NCBI RefSeq assembly: GCF_000526495.1
Contig: NZ_JAGE01000001.1
Span: 866,001 to 930,000 of the forward strand
Origin: Ruminiclostridium josui JCM 17888
GTDB lineage: Bacteria > Bacillota > Clostridia > Acetivibrionales > DSM-1351
Direction of reading: 5' to 3'
DNA length: 64,000 nucleotides
A program made the translations under genes and the position numbers. The first letter of the stretch is position 1. Every line of letters starts with the position of its first letter. This document shows, piece by piece, positions 1-6,814 of this stretch. Below the pieces are notes generated by a model. That model was not told the origin of the DNA. It did no database searches and worked only from the letters and a program-made list of their open reading frames with translations.

Positions 1-98
1 TGTTCTGATTTCAATACATCATCCAACTCATCTGCAATTGCATCCGCAATCTTCTTGGTATTTCCACCTTTACTGTAATACAAAACCCATGTCTTCAT
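1..98 (-). CDS. Flavodoxin-like protein, N-terminal fragment
   Basis: Only the first 32 codons are in the window; the rest lies beyond base 1. The start at 98 follows a GAGGAGATT ribosome site. The N-terminus MKTWVLYYSKGGNTKKIA has the flavodoxin FMN phosphate-loop pattern (S-x-G-G-N-T-x-x-I-A) right after the first beta strand. Such proteins bind FMN and carry low-potential electrons or act as NAD(P)H-quinone/flavodoxin reductases. It begins 40 bp after the end of nfnB, so it is probably the third gene of the nfn operon, which would fit a redox partner. The subfamily cannot be told from this fragment. Confidence 0.75.
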   Translation of the reverse strand, partial: MKTWVLYYSKGGNTKKIADAIADELDDVLKSE

Positions 99-138
99 TG
101 CAATCTCCTCTACAAATATTGTTAAGTTTGTAAAAGAC

Positions 139-1533
139 TTATTGGTTCTGCCGGATATATTTGTCTATGGCCTCTGCTGCTTTCTTTCCGGCACCCATTG
201 CCAATATAACAGTAGCCGCGCCGGTAACAGCATCTCCACCGGCATAAACCCCACTCTTACTTGTTGCACCAGTCTCTTCTTCAACTATTATACCGCCCCA
301 AGATTGTATGTCAAGTCCAGGAGTAGTAGAAGATATAAGGGGATTTGGAGACTGTCCTATTGCAATTATGACTGTTTCAAGGTCCACTACATGCTCAGAA
401 CCTTTCTTTTCTATAGGACGTCTTCTTCCTGACTTGTCAGGCTCACCAAGCTCCATTTCCACACATTCTATTCCTTTTACCCATCCGTCCTCTGTTCCAA
501 GAATCTGTTTTGGATTGGTAAGAACCTTGAAAATAATTCCCTCTTCTTTTGCATGGTGAATTTCTTCAAGTCTAGCAGGCATTTCTGCTTCGGAACGTCT
601 GTATATAATGTATACATTTTCGGCACCAAGGCGTTTTGCGCTTCTGGCTGCATCCATAGCAACATTACCGCCCCCTACAACTGCAACATTTTTCCCTACA
701 AACACAGGGGTATCAGTATTTGGGAATTTATATGCACCCATAAGATTTATTCTTGTTAAAAACTCATTTGCAGAGTACACTCCGTTGTAGTTTTCTCCTG
801 GAATACCCATAAAACTTGGCAGACCGGCACCAGAACCTATAAATACTGCCTTGTATCCTTCTGCTTTCAGCTCTTCAACTGATAGTACCCTACCTATTAC
901 CATATTTGTCTGTATATCAACTCCCAGGTCCTTCACAGTCTGGATTTCCCGCTGAACCAAAGCCTTTGGCAGACGGAACTCAGGAATTCCGTACATAAGA
1001 ACCCCTCCAGGAACGTGGAATGCTTCAAAAATAGTTACTTCGTATCCCATTTTTGCAAGGTCTCCTGCACAAGTAAGTCCGGCAGGACCTGAACCTACAA
1101 CTGCTACTTTTATACCATTACTTTCGGGCTTGTTAACAGAAATCTTTACGTTTTGCATGTACCAATCTGCTACAAACCTTTCAAGTCTACCTATTCCAAC
1201 AGACTCACCTTTTTTTGCTCTTACACATAACATTTCACATTGGGATTCTTGGGGACAAACTCTTCCGCATACAGCAGGCAGACTGTTAGTTTCTCTTATT
1301 TTATAATAAGCATCCTCAAATTTTCCTTCAGCTACAAGCTGGATAAACTCAGGTATCTTTACGTTAACAGGGCAGCCGGAAACACATGGCTTGTGTTTGC
1401 AATTAAGGCATCTCTGTGCTTCTTCAATAGCCATTTTCTCATCATAACCCAGTGCAACTTCTTTAAAATTCTTATTTCTTATATCCGGCTCTTGCTCAGG
1501 CATTTTTACTTTAGTTAATGACATATTAGGCAT
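139..1533 (-). CDS. nfnB: NfnB / GltA-like NADPH-binding flavoprotein (NADH-dependent reduced ferredoxin:NADP+ oxidoreductase, large subunit)
   Basis: 464 residues, the family length. The N-terminal double [4Fe-4S] region has cysteines at about 42, 45, 50, 54 and 89, 93, 99, 103, followed by an FAD dinucleotide fold (VGSGPAG near 147-152), an NAD(P)H fold (VGGGNVAMDAARSAKR) and a C-terminal FAD motif (YAGGDAVTGAATV). This is the family of glutamate synthase small subunits. The preceding overlapping gene is an NfnA, which points to the cytosolic electron-bifurcating complex that couples NADH and reduced ferredoxin to NADP+ reduction. The ATG at 1533 overlaps the nfnA stop by 8 bp and has a GGGGTG site inside nfnA, so translation is probably coupled. 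A stand-alone glutamate synthase subunit is the alternative; the neighbour makes Nfn more likely. Confidence 0.9.
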   Translation of the reverse strand: MPNMSLTKVKMPEQEPDIRNKNFKEVALGYDEKMAIEEAQRCLNCKHKPCVSGCPVNVKIPEFIQLVAEGKFEDAYYKIRETNSLPAVCGRVCPQESQCEMLCVRAKKGESVGIGRLERFVADWYMQNVKISVNKPESNGIKVAVVGSGPAGLTCAGDLAKMGYEVTIFEAFHVPGGVLMYGIPEFRLPKALVQREIQTVKDLGVDIQTNMVIGRVLSVEELKAEGYKAVFIGSGAGLPSFMGIPGENYNGVYSANEFLTRINLMGAYKFPNTDTPVFVGKNVAVVGGGNVAMDAARSAKRLGAENVYIIYRRSEAEMPARLEEIHHAKEEGIIFKVLTNPKQILGTEDGWVKGIECVEMELGEPDKSGRRRPIEKKGSEHVVDLETVIIAIGQSPNPLISSTTPGLDIQSWGGIIVEEETGATSKSGVYAGGDAVTGAATVILAMGAGKKAAEAIDKYIRQNQ

Positions 1534-2374
1534 TATTTTTTACACCCCCAAGTCTGCATACATGTATATCATTGGATTCTTTCTCCTGCTTTTTGTACAT
1601 GTTCTGTCTTCTCATTGCTTCGTCAAAATCTACTTCATGTCCATCAAAGTCAGGTCCGTCTACACAAGCAAATTTCGTCTTTCCTCCCACTGTAAGCCTG
1701 CATCCTCCACACATTCCTGTTCCGTCAATCATTACCGGATTCATGCTTACCAATGTCTTAATGCCATATTCTTTGGTCAGGTTGCTAACAGCCTTCATCA
1801 TTACGAGGGGCCCTATAGCAATAACCAAATCATACTTATTGCCTTCATCTATGAGCTGCTTTAACACATTAGTAACAAAACCTTTATTTCCGTTTGAACC
1901 GTCATCAGTTGCTACAACTAGCTTACTGCTGACTTTTTTCATTTCTTCTTCAAGAATAATAAGGTCTTTATTTCTAAATCCTGTAATAGCATGAACTTCT
2001 GCACCCAGGCTATGAAGTTTCTTGGCTTGTGGATAGGCTATAGCACTTCCAAGGCCTCCTCCTATAACAGCAACCTTCTTATAGCCTTCAAGATGAGAAG
2101 CGATTCCCAAGGGGCCTACAAAATCCAGAAGAGTATCTCCTTCATTCATTTCAGCCAGCTCACTTGTGGTCTTACCTACTATCTGATATATAATAGTAAC
2201 AGTACCGTTTTCCCTGTCATAATCAGCAATAGTAAGAGGTATTCTTTCTCCCCCCTCAGATATCCTCAAAATGATAAATTGTCCTGGCTCCGCCTTCTTT
2301 GCTATTAATGGTGCGTCTATAGACATTAAAACTACTTGAGGATTCAACACTTGTTTTTTTACTATTTTAAACAT
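1526..2374 (-). CDS. nfnA: NfnA, FAD/[2Fe-2S] subunit of the bifurcating transhydrogenase
   Basis: 282 residues from the ATG at 2374, which follows a G-rich GGGGGG site by a normal distance. A TTG six codons further upstream is inside that G run and is unlikely as a start. The protein has the ferredoxin-reductase-like FAD domain (PGQFIILR, then RIPLTIAD), an NAD-binding domain (VIGGGLGSAIAYP) and a C-terminal DGTGMCGGC...C element. That is the [2Fe-2S] site of dihydroorotate dehydrogenase electron-transfer subunits and NfnA, where an Asp can replace one Cys ligand. In Nfn this subunit binds NADH and passes one electron towards ferredoxin. It is the first gene of the operon. Confidence 0.9.
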   Translation of the reverse strand: MFKIVKKQVLNPQVVLMSIDAPLIAKKAEPGQFIILRISEGGERIPLTIADYDRENGTVTIIYQIVGKTTSELAEMNEGDTLLDFVGPLGIASHLEGYKKVAVIGGGLGSAIAYPQAKKLHSLGAEVHAITGFRNKDLIILEEEMKKVSSKLVVATDDGSNGNKGFVTNVLKQLIDEGNKYDLVIAIGPLVMMKAVSNLTKEYGIKTLVSMNPVMIDGTGMCGGCRLTVGGKTKFACVDGPDFDGHEVDFDEAMRRQNMYKKQEKESNDIHVCRLGGVKNNA

Positions 2375-2439
2375 CCTATTTTTCCCCCCCAATTGATATT
2401 ATGGTTTTATAACGCTCTATGAGAAATTCTAATTTTAAT

Positions 2440-2467
2440 TTTATAATTATCATGTACTAAAAGTCAA
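2440..2467 (-). promoter_or_regulatory. Sigma-A-type promoter for nfnAB
   Basis: On the minus strand TTGACT (2467-2462), a 16-bp spacer and TATAAA (2445-2440) lie about 66 bp upstream of the nfnA start. The spacing is one short of the optimum. It is the only good match in the spacer between nfnA and spoIVFB. Confidence 0.6.
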
Positions 2468-2522
2468 CACAAACAATTTGATTAAACTATACCATTTATC
2501 GGTAATTCCATTCTTTTGAATT

Positions 2523-3419
2523 TTATGTATTTTTTGCTATTATTTCACCTATTTTAATATCTGTAACACCTTTCATAAGTGTATTCAAAACATCTTGCTC
2601 AGTTATGGTTTTTATAACATGCAAATCACGATCCAATACCTTTATTATATGAAATACATTGGAATAATCCATGGATTTTACTACATCCAGTATCTTAACA
2701 TCTTCCAATACGGCAATTTCTCTTACGGGGAAAATACCTTTTTTGATAATAGCCGAACGTTTTAAAATGAAATTCTTCATATTCAAGATGGCGGCCTCCT
2801 TTTTACTTTTCCTTAAAAGAAGAATAATGTAAACTCCTATTAAGATAAAACTCCCATTGTACCTACTTTTTATTAATACAATGATTCCAATACATATAAT
2901 CATAATTGAAAAAAACCATGAAAATCTATTCATAAATCTGTTTGCACGGAATAAACCCACTTTATCCGCCAGAAGTTCTATTACAATTCTGCCACCGTCA
3001 AGAGGAGGTATTGGAATCAAATTAAAAATAGCTAGCCATAAATTTATTGTTACGGCCAGCATAAGATTTACAGTTAGTCCTCCTGAAGGAGTCCTCCACA
3101 TGCATACACAGTATATAATTATTGTAAAAACAACATTTACCAAAGGACCTGAAATGTAAATCAGAAGTTTTTGAGACTTGGAACATTGAAAATCCTCAAT
3201 AGCTGCATTAATGCCTACAGGCAAAAGCCTTAAACTTCTGAGCTCAGCCCCGCACACTGCTCCGGCAACAATGTGGCCAAGTTCATGACAAATAATAAAA
3301 CCCAAAGTCATAGAATATTCTACAAGAAGTCTTCCTATCATTGCCAACAAAAATACAGGAAGAATTAATAAATCTATCTGAATCCTTGTCCCTTTGAGCC
3401 GGAAATCCAAATTTGGCAA
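2523..3419 (-). CDS. spoIVFB: Stage IV sporulation site-2 (M50) protease SpoIVFB
   Basis: Polytopic intramembrane zinc protease. It has the HELGH zinc motif near residue 45, a second motif IPIPPLDGG near 140 that supplies the third metal ligand, at least four hydrophobic segments, and a C-terminal CBS-like domain (DVKILDVVKSM...). In Bacillus this enzyme cleaves pro-sigma-K in the outer forespore membrane. The longest frame begins at a TTG at 3449, but a GGAGG site (3431-3435) lies inside that extension and serves a TTG at 3419, five bases past the spoIVFA stop. I therefore chose 3419 (298 residues). The two genes are almost certainly translationally coupled. TTG starts and an 11-bp gap imply modest translation. 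Confidence 0.88.
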   Translation of the reverse strand: MPNLDFRLKGTRIQIDLLILPVFLLAMIGRLLVEYSMTLGFIICHELGHIVAGAVCGAELRSLRLLPVGINAAIEDFQCSKSQKLLIYISGPLVNVVFTIIIYCVCMWRTPSGGLTVNLMLAVTINLWLAIFNLIPIPPLDGGRIVIELLADKVGLFRANRFMNRFSWFFSIMIICIGIIVLIKSRYNGSFILIGVYIILLLRKSKKEAAILNMKNFILKRSAIIKKGIFPVREIAVLEDVKILDVVKSMDYSNVFHIIKVLDRDLHVIKTITEQDVLNTLMKGVTDIKIGEIIAKNT

Positions 3420-3423
3420 TGCT

Positions 3424-4296
3424 TTAGTTACCTCCGTTAATAAGGTCAAAAAGCTTTCCCGGGTTAACTAACTTGTTATCCTTCCATACTTCAAAATGAA
3501 GATTTGAGCTTGACTCATCCTCTGAGTTACCCACCTTTGCAATCACATCACCTTGATTAACCTTTTGCCCTACTTTTGCAACCAAAATTGAGCAGTGTCC
3601 GTATAGAGTCGATATCCCATCATTATGCTTTATTTTTACATAATTATCATATTCAGGGTTCGATCCCACCTCAGTAACTTCTCCTGCTAATGCTGCCTTT
3701 ATGGATGTTCCCATATTCGCCTCTATATCAATACCAGAATGGAACTGAGGATTTCCACTTAAAGGGTCTGTCCTTGTACCAAAGGGTGAAATTATTTCTC
3801 CTTTTATAGGAACAATAAATGAGTATTTATCTGCAATACTCTTTATTTCAATTTCGTCCAGTACCTGCATATTACTTCCTGATACAGAACTGCTGGTTGT
3901 ACCCGCTGCCGCATTAACCCCATCATCTGAATCTATTTTATCTAAAACTGATGAAGTCTGAATATCATTACCTTCTTTACTGCTTTCACCCTCTGCTAAA
4001 TTTTGAAGTTTGCCATCCCCTTTTGGAAGTTTTACGCCTAATGCAGTTGCCGCACTCATAATATATTTATTTACGTCATAGTTTACAGTTGTAATTACCT
4101 TAACCTTTGATATAAATGCATCTGTTGCAGGTGTATTTGCTGCCTTGCACAATGCTATTGAAGATAAAAAGACCACTACAATCAGCATTTTTGCAGCTGC
4201 AATTGTTGAAATAAGATCATTGTTTGTATTTCTTCTGTTTCTCCGGGGAGTACCGGTAGGTCGGGAATATTTTGGTCTTTCAATAATTTCATCCAT
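3424..4296 (-). CDS. spoIVFA: SpoIVFA-like membrane protein with inactive LytM/M23 domain
   Basis: 290 residues: a basic cytosolic N-terminus, one membrane segment at about 35-52, a low-complexity linker, and a C-terminal M23 (LytM) fold at about 185-285. The fold keeps HSGID and YGH, but the usual HxH near the end reads NLHFE, so the first zinc-binding His is Asn and the domain should not be an active endopeptidase. That agrees with the known scaffold and inhibitor role of SpoIVFA, which holds SpoIVFB inactive until sigma-G signalling. Immediate linkage to spoIVFB supports the name. Another M23-like membrane protein would be the alternative, but the pair is diagnostic. Confidence 0.85.
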   Translation of the reverse strand: MDEIIERPKYSRPTGTPRRNRRNTNNDLISTIAAAKMLIVVVFLSSIALCKAANTPATDAFISKVKVITTVNYDVNKYIMSAATALGVKLPKGDGKLQNLAEGESSKEGNDIQTSSVLDKIDSDDGVNAAAGTTSSSVSGSNMQVLDEIEIKSIADKYSFIVPIKGEIISPFGTRTDPLSGNPQFHSGIDIEANMGTSIKAALAGEVTEVGSNPEYDNYVKIKHNDGISTLYGHCSILVAKVGQKVNQGDVIAKVGNSEDESSSNLHFEVWKDNKLVNPGKLFDLINGGN

Positions 4297-4332
4297 GACT
4301 TACACCCTTTCTTTGGCTGATTAATTATATAA

Positions 4333-4361
4333 ATTATATTTATTTATTTGAAAGAATATTC
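4333..4361 (-). promoter_or_regulatory. Sigma-E-like promoter for spoIVFA-spoIVFB
   Basis: Minus strand GAATATT (4361-4355), 14 bp, AATATAAT (4340-4333). The -35 element fits the sigma-E consensus KMATATT exactly and the -10 fits CATACAMT in six of eight positions. It lies about 37 bp upstream of the spoIVFA start. In Bacillus spoIVF is a sigma-E operon. The match is by eye in A+T-rich DNA. Confidence 0.5.
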
Positions 4362-4385
4362 CATTTAGAAGATTTTATTGTTAAC

Positions 4386-4420
4386 AAAAAAGATACCCTA
4401 GTATATGTAGGATATCTTTT
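4386..4420 (-). terminator. Intrinsic terminator of the min cluster
   Basis: Inverted repeat AAAAGATAtCCTA / TAGGgTATCTTTT with a 7-bp loop, read on the minus strand just after the methylglyoxal-synthase-like gene and followed by TTTTTTG. It separates the min cluster from spoIVF. Confidence 0.8.
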
Positions 4421-4444
4421 AAAATAATACTCTGTTTAAATAAT

Positions 4445-4837
4445 TTAATCCTGCCTTAGCAGTTCTCTCCACGCAAGGTCTCCACGTTCAAGACCCTTTA
4501 TAAGAACCTCGGCAGATGCTATATTGGTAGCAAAAGGAATATTGTTCACATCACAATGCTTGAATAACAGGTAATTATTGTGGTCTTCTTCACTATTTGC
4601 ATCCCTGAAATAAATAAGTAAATCAATTTCATCGCAAGCAATTCTGGCTGACAATTGCTGTGCACCCAGACTGCCGTATGCAAGAAGATTGACATTCAAC
4701 CCTGTGGCTTTGTTGATCATAATACCTGTAGATCGTGTCGCTATTATATGATGATCTTGAAGAATTGACTTGTATGCTATGCAAAAGCTTGTCATTAATT
4801 CTTTTTTGTTATCATGAGCTATAAATGCTATATTCAT
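4445..4837 (-). CDS. Methylglyoxal-synthase-like protein, catalytic residues altered
   Basis: 130 residues with the MGS fold: IAFIAHDNKK at the N-terminus, KATGLNVN, LLIYFRD, and IPFATNIASAEVLI near the C-terminus. Active enzymes convert dihydroxyacetone phosphate to methylglyoxal and use an Asp in the conserved G-P-[LM]-G-G-D-Q-Q loop. Here that loop reads GSLGAQQ: the Asp is absent and the loop is one residue shorter. TGTTG has become TRSTG, and the later H-x-P-D segment reads DHNNYL, so a second acidic residue is gone. The gene would be annotated mgsA by homology, but activity is doubtful. It is the last gene of the minC-minD-minE cluster, 24 bp after minE, with a weak ribosome site. A ligand-sensing role is possible but unproven. 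Confidence 0.75.
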   Translation of the reverse strand: MNIAFIAHDNKKELMTSFCIAYKSILQDHHIIATRSTGIMINKATGLNVNLLAYGSLGAQQLSARIACDEIDLLIYFRDANSEEDHNNYLLFKHCDVNNIPFATNIASAEVLIKGLERGDLAWRELLRQD

Positions 4838-4861
4838 CTAACCAATCACTTGCCTTTGAGT

Positions 4862-5146
4862 TTATTTGCCTGCATTTTTTACGTTTTTTATAGGAATATT
4901 TGCAATAAGAGCCGGAACTACTCTGTCACCTTCTTCACTTTTGGTTCTAGTTAACTGTATATCGAGTGCACCCTCATCAATTTCCATATAATGTTGTATT
5001 ACTTTTATTATTTCGCCCTTAACCATTTCTAAAAATTCAGGAGAAACGTTAGCTCTGTCATGAATAAGCACCAATTGAAGCCTTTCTTTGGCTACATCCT
5101 TAGACGGCTTGGATCTGCCAAAGATTTTAGAGAAATCTATCAGCAT
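4862..5146 (-). CDS. minE: Cell division topological specificity factor MinE
   Basis: 94 residues, normal size. The N-terminus MLIDFSKIFGRSKPSKDVAK is the MinE membrane-binding start, followed by ERLQLVLIHDR, the segment that strips MinD from the membrane. The C-terminal half is the dimerisation domain. MinE drives MinD pole-to-pole oscillation and so keeps MinC away from midcell. The AAGGAGGG site overlaps the minD stop codon, so it is co-translated with minD. The presence of MinE rather than only DivIVA-dependent MinJ is typical of many clostridia. Confidence 0.95.
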   Translation of the reverse strand: MLIDFSKIFGRSKPSKDVAKERLQLVLIHDRANVSPEFLEMVKGEIIKVIQHYMEIDEGALDIQLTRTKSEEGDRVVPALIANIPIKNVKNAGK

Positions 5147-5160
5147 ACTACTAACCCTCC

Positions 5161-5961
5161 TTACGTATTTTTAAATCCCAATAATTTTTTAAACTTGTTC
5201 AAAAATCCTTCATCATTTTCAAGATTCATAATAGGTACATCTTCACCTTGTATTCTTCTGGTTACATTCCTGTATGCTTGTCCTGCAAGAGATTTTTCAT
5301 CAGTTACCGCAGGCTCACCTTTGTTTGTAGACACAACAATTTTTTCATCGTCAGGTACCACACCTATCAAGTCTATAGCCAGTATATCAATAATATCATC
5401 TATGGTCATCATGTCTCCACGCTTAACCATATCAATTCTTACTCTGTTTATTAAAAGTTTGGGATTTCTTAGTTCATTTGCTTCAAGCAATCCTACAATA
5501 CGGTCAGCATCTCTTACCGCTGAAACCTCTGGTGTTGTTACTACTATTGCTCTGTTTGCTCCGGCAATAGCGTTTTTAAAGCCTTGCTCGATTCCTGCCG
5601 GACAATCTATTATTATGTAATCAAATTCACTTTTCAATTCATTAACAAGATTTATCATCTGCTCAGGTACTACCGCAGACTTGTCTCTTGTCTGTGCTGC
5701 GGGCAGCAAATACAATCCTTCGTACCTTTTATCTTTTATCAGAGCCTGCTTCACTCTGCAAACTCCTTCAATAACGTCAACCAAATCGTACACGATTCTG
5801 TTTTCTAAGCCCATTACAACATCCAGATTTCTTAGTCCTATATCAGTATCCACAAGCACAACCTTTTTACCAGCCAGTGCCAGACCTGTACCAATGTTGG
5901 CAGTTGTTGTAGTCTTACCTACTCCACCCTTTCCGGATGTAATTACAATTACCTCGCCCAT
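5161..5961 (-). CDS. minD: Septum site-determining ATPase MinD
   Basis: 266 residues. It starts with the deviant Walker A box GKGGVGKTTTT (residues 10-20), has the Walker A' aspartate in VLVDTDIGLRNLD and switch II in IIDCPAGIEQGF, and ends with an amphipathic helix (GFLNKFKKLLGFKN) that binds membrane when ATP is bound. MinD recruits MinC to the membrane and is displaced by MinE. The start at 5961 has GGAGG nine bases upstream. A promoter in the minC-minD gap suggests that minD-minE can be made independently of the upstream mre genes. Confidence 0.97.
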   Translation of the reverse strand: MGEVIVITSGKGGVGKTTTTANIGTGLALAGKKVVLVDTDIGLRNLDVVMGLENRIVYDLVDVIEGVCRVKQALIKDKRYEGLYLLPAAQTRDKSAVVPEQMINLVNELKSEFDYIIIDCPAGIEQGFKNAIAGANRAIVVTTPEVSAVRDADRIVGLLEANELRNPKLLINRVRIDMVKRGDMMTIDDIIDILAIDLIGVVPDDEKIVVSTNKGEPAVTDEKSLAGQAYRNVTRRIQGEDVPIMNLENDEGFLNKFKKLLGFKNT

Positions 5962-6031
5962 ACAGCATTGCCTCCAATTCTAAGAAGAAAATATATAAAA
6001 AAGAGAATTATTTCAAGTTCATATACATTAA

Positions 6032-6060
6032 ACTATATATTTGTTTTTTCAATTTGTCAA
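6032..6060 (-). promoter_or_regulatory. Internal promoter for minD-minE
   Basis: Minus strand TTGACA (6060-6055), 17-bp spacer, TATAGT (6037-6032). It has a perfect -35, five of six at -10 and ideal spacing, and lies in the 122-bp gap between minC and minD. The gap is long for this otherwise tight cluster. Confidence 0.7.
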
Positions 6061-6083
6061 TATTGCAGCCTTTTTGAATAGGG

Positions 6084-6773
6084 CTATCTGGCAGGTAAAA
6101 ACCGTTCTACATAAAGGGTATCATCCTTTACATATGCCAGTTCAGGTATAGGATTCCCAACTACTCCTTTTTCATCAGGAGGACGTGTTATAATGTCTGC
6201 TATTCTAAGTTGTGTGGGATTCAACCCCAAAGCTGCTACAATTGCTTCCTTATTTCCATCACTGCCTGCATGAACTACTCCTCTTAGCAAGCCCATTACA
6301 ACTATATTTCCGGTAGCTTCAACTACTGCACCGGGATTAACATCCCCAAGTATTACTAGATTTCCGTCAAAATTCACCAATTGTCCTGACCGGACAGTGC
6401 CTCTGTAAAACTTTGTCTGTCCCTCTTCTATTCCCTTAAAGAACATATATTTTTTTATCTGATTCTTTCTTTCAACAGCCTTGTCCTGTGATACATTACT
6501 TGCTACTGCCTGCACCTGTTCTTTATCTTCTTCAAATGACTCTATCCTTGCTCCGCTTTCTTTTACAAGTATTTCCAACAGCTGAGACTTCTCTTCTTCG
6601 TTAAGGAGTCTGCCTCTATACTTTACTGCCAGCTTCGCACCTCTGAAGAATTTACCTGCGGAGTTTACTTTGTCCCTCATACATTGTAGAATTTCACTAA
6701 ATGCAGGCTCGTCCTTTAAAATAATTGTCAAACCGTTTACAGTCCCTTTAAAAGTTACTGAACTTTCATCCAT
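6084..6773 (-). CDS. minC: Septum formation inhibitor MinC
   Basis: 229 residues from the ATG at 6773, seven bases after a GGTGGAGGG site; a GTG at 6788 lies within that site and is not the start. The N-terminal half (SVTFKGTVNGLTIIL...) is the FtsZ-destabilising domain. The C-terminal half (KFYRGTVRSGQ, GNLVILGDVNPGA, GNIVVMGLLRGVVHAG) is the right-handed beta-helix that dimerises and binds MinD. The gene sits 26 bp below mrdA, which places the FtsZ antagonist in the elongation operon, as in many Firmicutes. Confidence 0.95.
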   Translation of the reverse strand: MDESSVTFKGTVNGLTIILKDEPAFSEILQCMRDKVNSAGKFFRGAKLAVKYRGRLLNEEEKSQLLEILVKESGARIESFEEDKEQVQAVASNVSQDKAVERKNQIKKYMFFKGIEEGQTKFYRGTVRSGQLVNFDGNLVILGDVNPGAVVEATGNIVVMGLLRGVVHAGSDGNKEAIVAALGLNPTQLRIADIITRPPDEKGVVGNPIPELAYVKDDTLYVERFLPAR

Positions 6774-6814
6774 AATTTTACCCTCCACCTGCCTAACCCT
6801 GCGGCATAAATACT

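Noticed and set aside
5060-5620. 186-codon plus-strand open frame over minD-minE
   Set aside because: Antisense shadow of two certain genes; no ribosome site and unbalanced composition rich in Ser, Ile and Phe.
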